64,000 bases of DNA from IMG/VR virus record IMGVR_UViG_3300034122_002202, positions 62,001 through 126,000 of that record; one strand, given 5' to 3'. Numbering within the stretch: the stretch's first letter is position 1; the number at the start of each line of letters is the position of its first letter. The DNA comes from a virus. Position numbers and translations under genes: made by a program. Of the stretch, positions 61,880 to 64,000 are shown piece by piece. The notes under the pieces were generated by a model. It was not told the origin of the DNA. It did no database searches and saw nothing but the letters and a program-made list of their open reading frames with translations.

Positions 61880-62272
61880 ATGAATATTTTAGAAGACATA
61901 AATTTTTATTTATCTAATGCAAGTGTAGTGATTGTCGATATAGATAACACTATTTTGCGTAATGGTATATACCCAATTAAAAAAATGATTGATTATGTAA
62001 ATGAATTGTCAAAAGAAAATAAGATTTATATCATAACTGGTAGGCCAGAATCTGATAGAGATGATACTGTAAAGTCTTTAAAGAAAGCTGGAGTTAAATA
62101 TAATAGACTTATGATGAATAATATAGGTGGTGGACCTAAAGATCAAAACGAGTCTAAAAAAAGACATGCTGAAAGCATAAAAGAAAATGTGTTGTTTGCT
62201 ATAGATGACAATCCTAAAATGCGTAATGCATATAAGGAAGCTGGAATAAAAACAAAGTCACCTAAAAAATGA
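61880..62272 (+). CDS. HAD-superfamily phosphatase
   Basis: Codes for 130 residues from the ATG at 61880, which has GGAG 6 nt upstream; an ATG four codons earlier lies on that site itself. HAD motif I is V-I-V-D-I-D-N-T-I-L, motif II I-I-T-G-R-P, and the last motif F-A-I-D-D-N-P-K-M. The shape is like the phosphatase half of T4 polynucleotide kinase, suggesting a 3'-phosphatase or nucleotidase role. The substrate is not proven. It is coupled to the next gene by ATGA. Confidence 0.8.
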   Translation: MNILEDINFYLSNASVVIVDIDNTILRNGIYPIKKMIDYVNELSKENKIYIITGRPESDRDDTVKSLKKAGVKYNRLMMNNIGGGPKDQNESKKRHAESIKENVLFAIDDNPKMRNAYKEAGIKTKSPKK

Positions 62273-62439
62273 TAAAAGACATAGACTATTATATAGATGA
62301 AAACAAACAAATTGTTTTGACTGAATATTTTTTAAAAAAAAGAGGTCGTTGTTGCAAAAAAGATTGCAAGCATTGCCCTTACGGATTTCAAAAAGAAAAA
62401 TCAAGCGACAATACTGGCAATATCAAACCTTCTAGTTAA
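62269..62439 (+). CDS. DUF5522-like small Cys-rich protein
   Basis: Fifty-six residues starting M-I-K-D-I-D-Y-Y-I-D-E-N-K. The core L-T-E-Y-F-L-K-K-R-G-R-C-C and C-K-H-C-P-Y-G-F match a small family with a C-C-x3-C-x2-C-P-Y-G-F ending that I know as DUF5522. The four cysteines suggest a metal site. Its ATG overlaps the HAD stop as ATGA. Its end overlaps the convergent gene by 39 nt. Confidence 0.75.
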   Translation: MIKDIDYYIDENKQIVLTEYFLKKRGRCCKKDCKHCPYGFQKEKSSDNTGNIKPSS

Positions 62440-62589
62440 ACTATCTACGCCAAACATATCCATATATACATCTCTTATTTCTTCCATATAAACTCTGTTA
62501 AATTTTATGCCAACACTTTTTGACATTCTAATAGATGCCAATATCATTATTCTTCTAGCTTTTTTTTGTCTGTTCTTTTTAATTTTCAT
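62401..62589 (-). CDS. Small basic protein, unknown
   Basis: Sixty-two residues, strongly basic at the N-terminus (M-K-I-K-K-N-R-Q-K-K-A-R-R), then helical. AGGA lies 5-6 nt before the ATG, and it follows the 62597 gene by 7 nt. Overlap of 39 nt with the convergent DUF5522-like gene makes it less certain. Confidence 0.4.
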   Translation of the reverse strand: MKIKKNRQKKARRIMILASIRMSKSVGIKFNRVYMEEIRDVYMDMFGVDSLTRRFDIASIVA

Positions 62590-62596
62590 GTTGTTC

Positions 62597-62809
62597 CTAT
62601 TCTACATTTAGATTTATTTGTGTTGTTTCAATAACTTCTAAATTTAAATCGCTGTTTGAAATAAATTGTTTTGTTTTTTCTAATACTAAATTTGCATGTT
62701 CTTCATTATAACAATCAAAAACATAAGCATCTTTCTTTAATTTTGTTAATCCAACCTCTGGTTGTCTGCAAAAAAATTCTCCATAGATGTTTCTAATTAT
62801 TATTTTCAT
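62597..62809 (-). CDS. Small protein, unknown
   Basis: Seventy residues with A-Y-V-F-D-C-Y-N-E-E-H-A-N-L-V near the centre and strands at both ends. AAGGGGG lies 8 nt before the ATG. It is divergent from the adenosyltransferase gene, with a 73-base gap containing TATAAT-like sequence on the + strand. Confidence 0.5.
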   Translation of the reverse strand: MKIIIRNIYGEFFCRQPEVGLTKLKKDAYVFDCYNEEHANLVLEKTKQFISNSDLNLEVIETTQINLNVE

Positions 62810-62882
62810 ATTGATTCCCCCTTATGGTTTAGTAATATATAATAGTATTCGCTTTAACAACCAAAATATTCAAGAAATTAAA

Positions 62883-63395
62883 ATGAAAATATATACAAAA
62901 ACTGGAGATGATGGAACTACACTTTTACCAAAGACAGGTAGAGTTCCTAAAACCAATCCGAATATACAACTTCTTGGCAGTATTGATGAGCTTAATGCTT
63001 GGATTGGATTTGTTAATCAAAAGTACATTTTAGAATTAAAAGTTCATGAAGTGTACGAATTTATAATAGAAATACAGAATCTTCTTTTTGAAGTTGGTGC
63101 AGAAGTGGCTACTGGAAAAGAAAGAATAAAAGAAGAACACATTAAAAAAACAGAAGACATTATTGATTTGATGACTAAAAGTTTGAAGCCATTAAAGAAT
63201 TTTATAATTCCATTCAATCATTGTGAAATTCATTTGGCTAGAGCAGTATGTAGAAGAGTTGAAATTGATTTAGTAAGGCTTATGGAAGCACATCAAGACT
63301 TTAAAAACATTGTTGTATTTATAAATAGACTTAGTGATTTTTTATTTACTTTGGCTAGATTGCTTGGTCCAGAAGAAAAGATATGGCATGGTTAA
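62883..63395 (+). CDS. Cob(I)alamin adenosyltransferase (PduO type)
   Basis: Codes for 170 residues from the ATG at 62883, giving the family start M-K-I-Y-T-K-T-G-D-D-G-T-T; an upstream in-frame Met would add a hydrophobic stretch with no family match. The ATP and cobalamin sites G-S-I-D-E-L-N-A-W-I-G and A-R-A-V-C-R-R-V-E are present, then I-N-R-L-S-D-F-L-F-T-L-A-R. It converts cob(I)alamin and ATP to adenosylcobalamin, the cofactor of the class II RNR in this window. Confidence 0.9.
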   Translation: MKIYTKTGDDGTTLLPKTGRVPKTNPNIQLLGSIDELNAWIGFVNQKYILELKVHEVYEFIIEIQNLLFEVGAEVATGKERIKEEHIKKTEDIIDLMTKSLKPLKNFIIPFNHCEIHLARAVCRRVEIDLVRLMEAHQDFKNIVVFINRLSDFLFTLARLLGPEEKIWHG

Positions 63396-64000
63396 TTAAA
63401 CTTCTACATTTAATAATCTAAGATTTAATTTTTCAGAAATCCTATTTTCTTTTTCATATAAAATTTTATACTTAGAATCTAAATCACTTATTCCGCTTTT
63501 TAATGATTTTATAAACAATTCTTTGTCTCTTCTTTCCCTTGCTAATATATCTGCATTTTTTACTGCTTCTACCATATTTCTTCCATGATCAAAGCATTCA
63601 TACTTGCATTCTCTTGATGAAATATTTACAAGATTAAATAAACATCTGTCTCTAAAATTATCGTCTTCAGCACCCCAACCCCAAAATTCATTACTAAAAC
63701 CATTTGTTCTAAGAAATTCTTCTTTGTCTGCAATTAAAACTCCACCAAAATATTCTGTGTACGGCATTTTGTATTTATATTGACTAGCCATTGTTGCTAA
63801 ATGAACAACCCCATTAAAATATGAGTAGTCTGCTGTTTCTAAATATGGAACCATATCAACATCATGAAAACAAAAATAGTCTGCATTTTTTGAATTTTTA
63901 GCACCAATGTTTTTTAATAATGCAGGATTGCAAGGTTTATTGGCCTGTTCTACAATTATTATTTCGGTGTTTATATTTTCTAAACACTTAGTTAAATTTT
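63396..64000 (-). CDS. GT7-like (beta-1,4-galactosyltransferase type) protein, 5' end outside window
   Basis: The frame remains open to base 64000, so about 201 C-terminal residues are visible. The order I-I-I-V-E-Q ... F-H-D-V-D-M-V-P ... Y-F-G-G-V ... N-G-F-S-N-E-F-W-G-W-G-A-E-D-D is that of animal beta-4-galactosyltransferases, including the D-V-D metal site and W-G-W-G-x-E-D-D acceptor loop. A C-terminal coiled-coil tail follows. It should transfer galactose or GalNAc to a glycan. Confidence 0.8.
   Translation of the reverse strand, partial: NLTKCLENINTEIIIVEQANKPCNPALLKNIGAKNSKNADYFCFHDVDMVPYLETADYSYFNGVVHLATMASQYKYKMPYTEYFGGVLIADKEEFLRTNGFSNEFWGWGAEDDNFRDRCLFNLVNISSRECKYECFDHGRNMVEAVKNADILARERRDKELFIKSLKSGISDLDSKYKILYEKENRISEKLNLRLLNVEV

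Overview
The window is AT-rich, almost fully coding, and packed with overlapping same-strand genes. It reads as one segment of the genome of a large tailed double-stranded DNA phage. The evidence is a giant tape-measure protein followed by baseplate and fibre-like genes, and then a phage-typical replication and nucleotide set: PhoH, SSB, a bacterial-type DNA polymerase III alpha, DnaQ-like exonuclease, DnaG-like primase, DnaB-like helicase, RecA, dNMP kinase, ThyX and a B12-dependent ribonucleotide reductase. I see no rRNA, no convincing tRNA, no ribosomal-protein or other housekeeping block, and no integrase. The general style (Thr/Ser-linked Cys-rich fibres, many glycosyltransferases) recalls uncultured aquatic phages, but the host cannot be named from the sequence.

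Layout. Positions 1-19236 (+ strand) are the virion tail module: the tape measure (5' end outside the window), a beta-repeat protein, two paralogous baseplate-like proteins, a 1284-residue hub/fibre protein, a 546-residue Cys-rich protein with Thr/Ser linkers, and a small structural protein. Positions 19208-30881 (- strand) hold an annealase-like protein, a zinc ribbon, a probable homing endonuclease, PhoH, and a glycan cassette (glycosyltransferases, nucleotidyltransferase, GHMP-kinase-like protein, methyltransferase-like protein). Positions 30890-44519 (- strand) are the replication and recombination module. It includes a DNA polymerase III alpha split into two genes with the exonuclease between them, and a RecA interrupted in its Walker A motif by a probable class 3 intein. 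Positions 44522-60570 (- strand) carry small zinc-ribbon and unknown proteins, a GT10-like enzyme, class II RNR, more glycosyltransferases, a papain-like protease, exported and membrane proteins, ThyX, peptide deformylase, HNH proteins and an acetyltransferase. From 60596 to 64000 both strands are used: a cupin, a HAD phosphatase, a DUF5522-like protein, cobalamin adenosyltransferase and a GT7-like galactosyltransferase cut by the window end.

How the genes fit together. RNR, dNMP kinase and ThyX supply dNTPs, and the adenosyltransferase could supply the cofactor that class II RNR needs. Primase, helicase, SSB and the split polymerase form a self-encoded replisome, while RecA, the annealase-like protein and nucleases serve recombination. 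About ten glycosyltransferases plus sugar-activating enzymes suggest the phage builds a glycan. The mucin-like Thr/Ser linkers in its own tail proteins are an attractive but unproven acceptor.

The least explained parts are the GC-richer, hairpin-rich intergenic element at about 61299-61522, the split polymerase, the intein with a decayed endonuclease domain, and the modular Cys-rich/Thr-Ser-rich fibre proteins.
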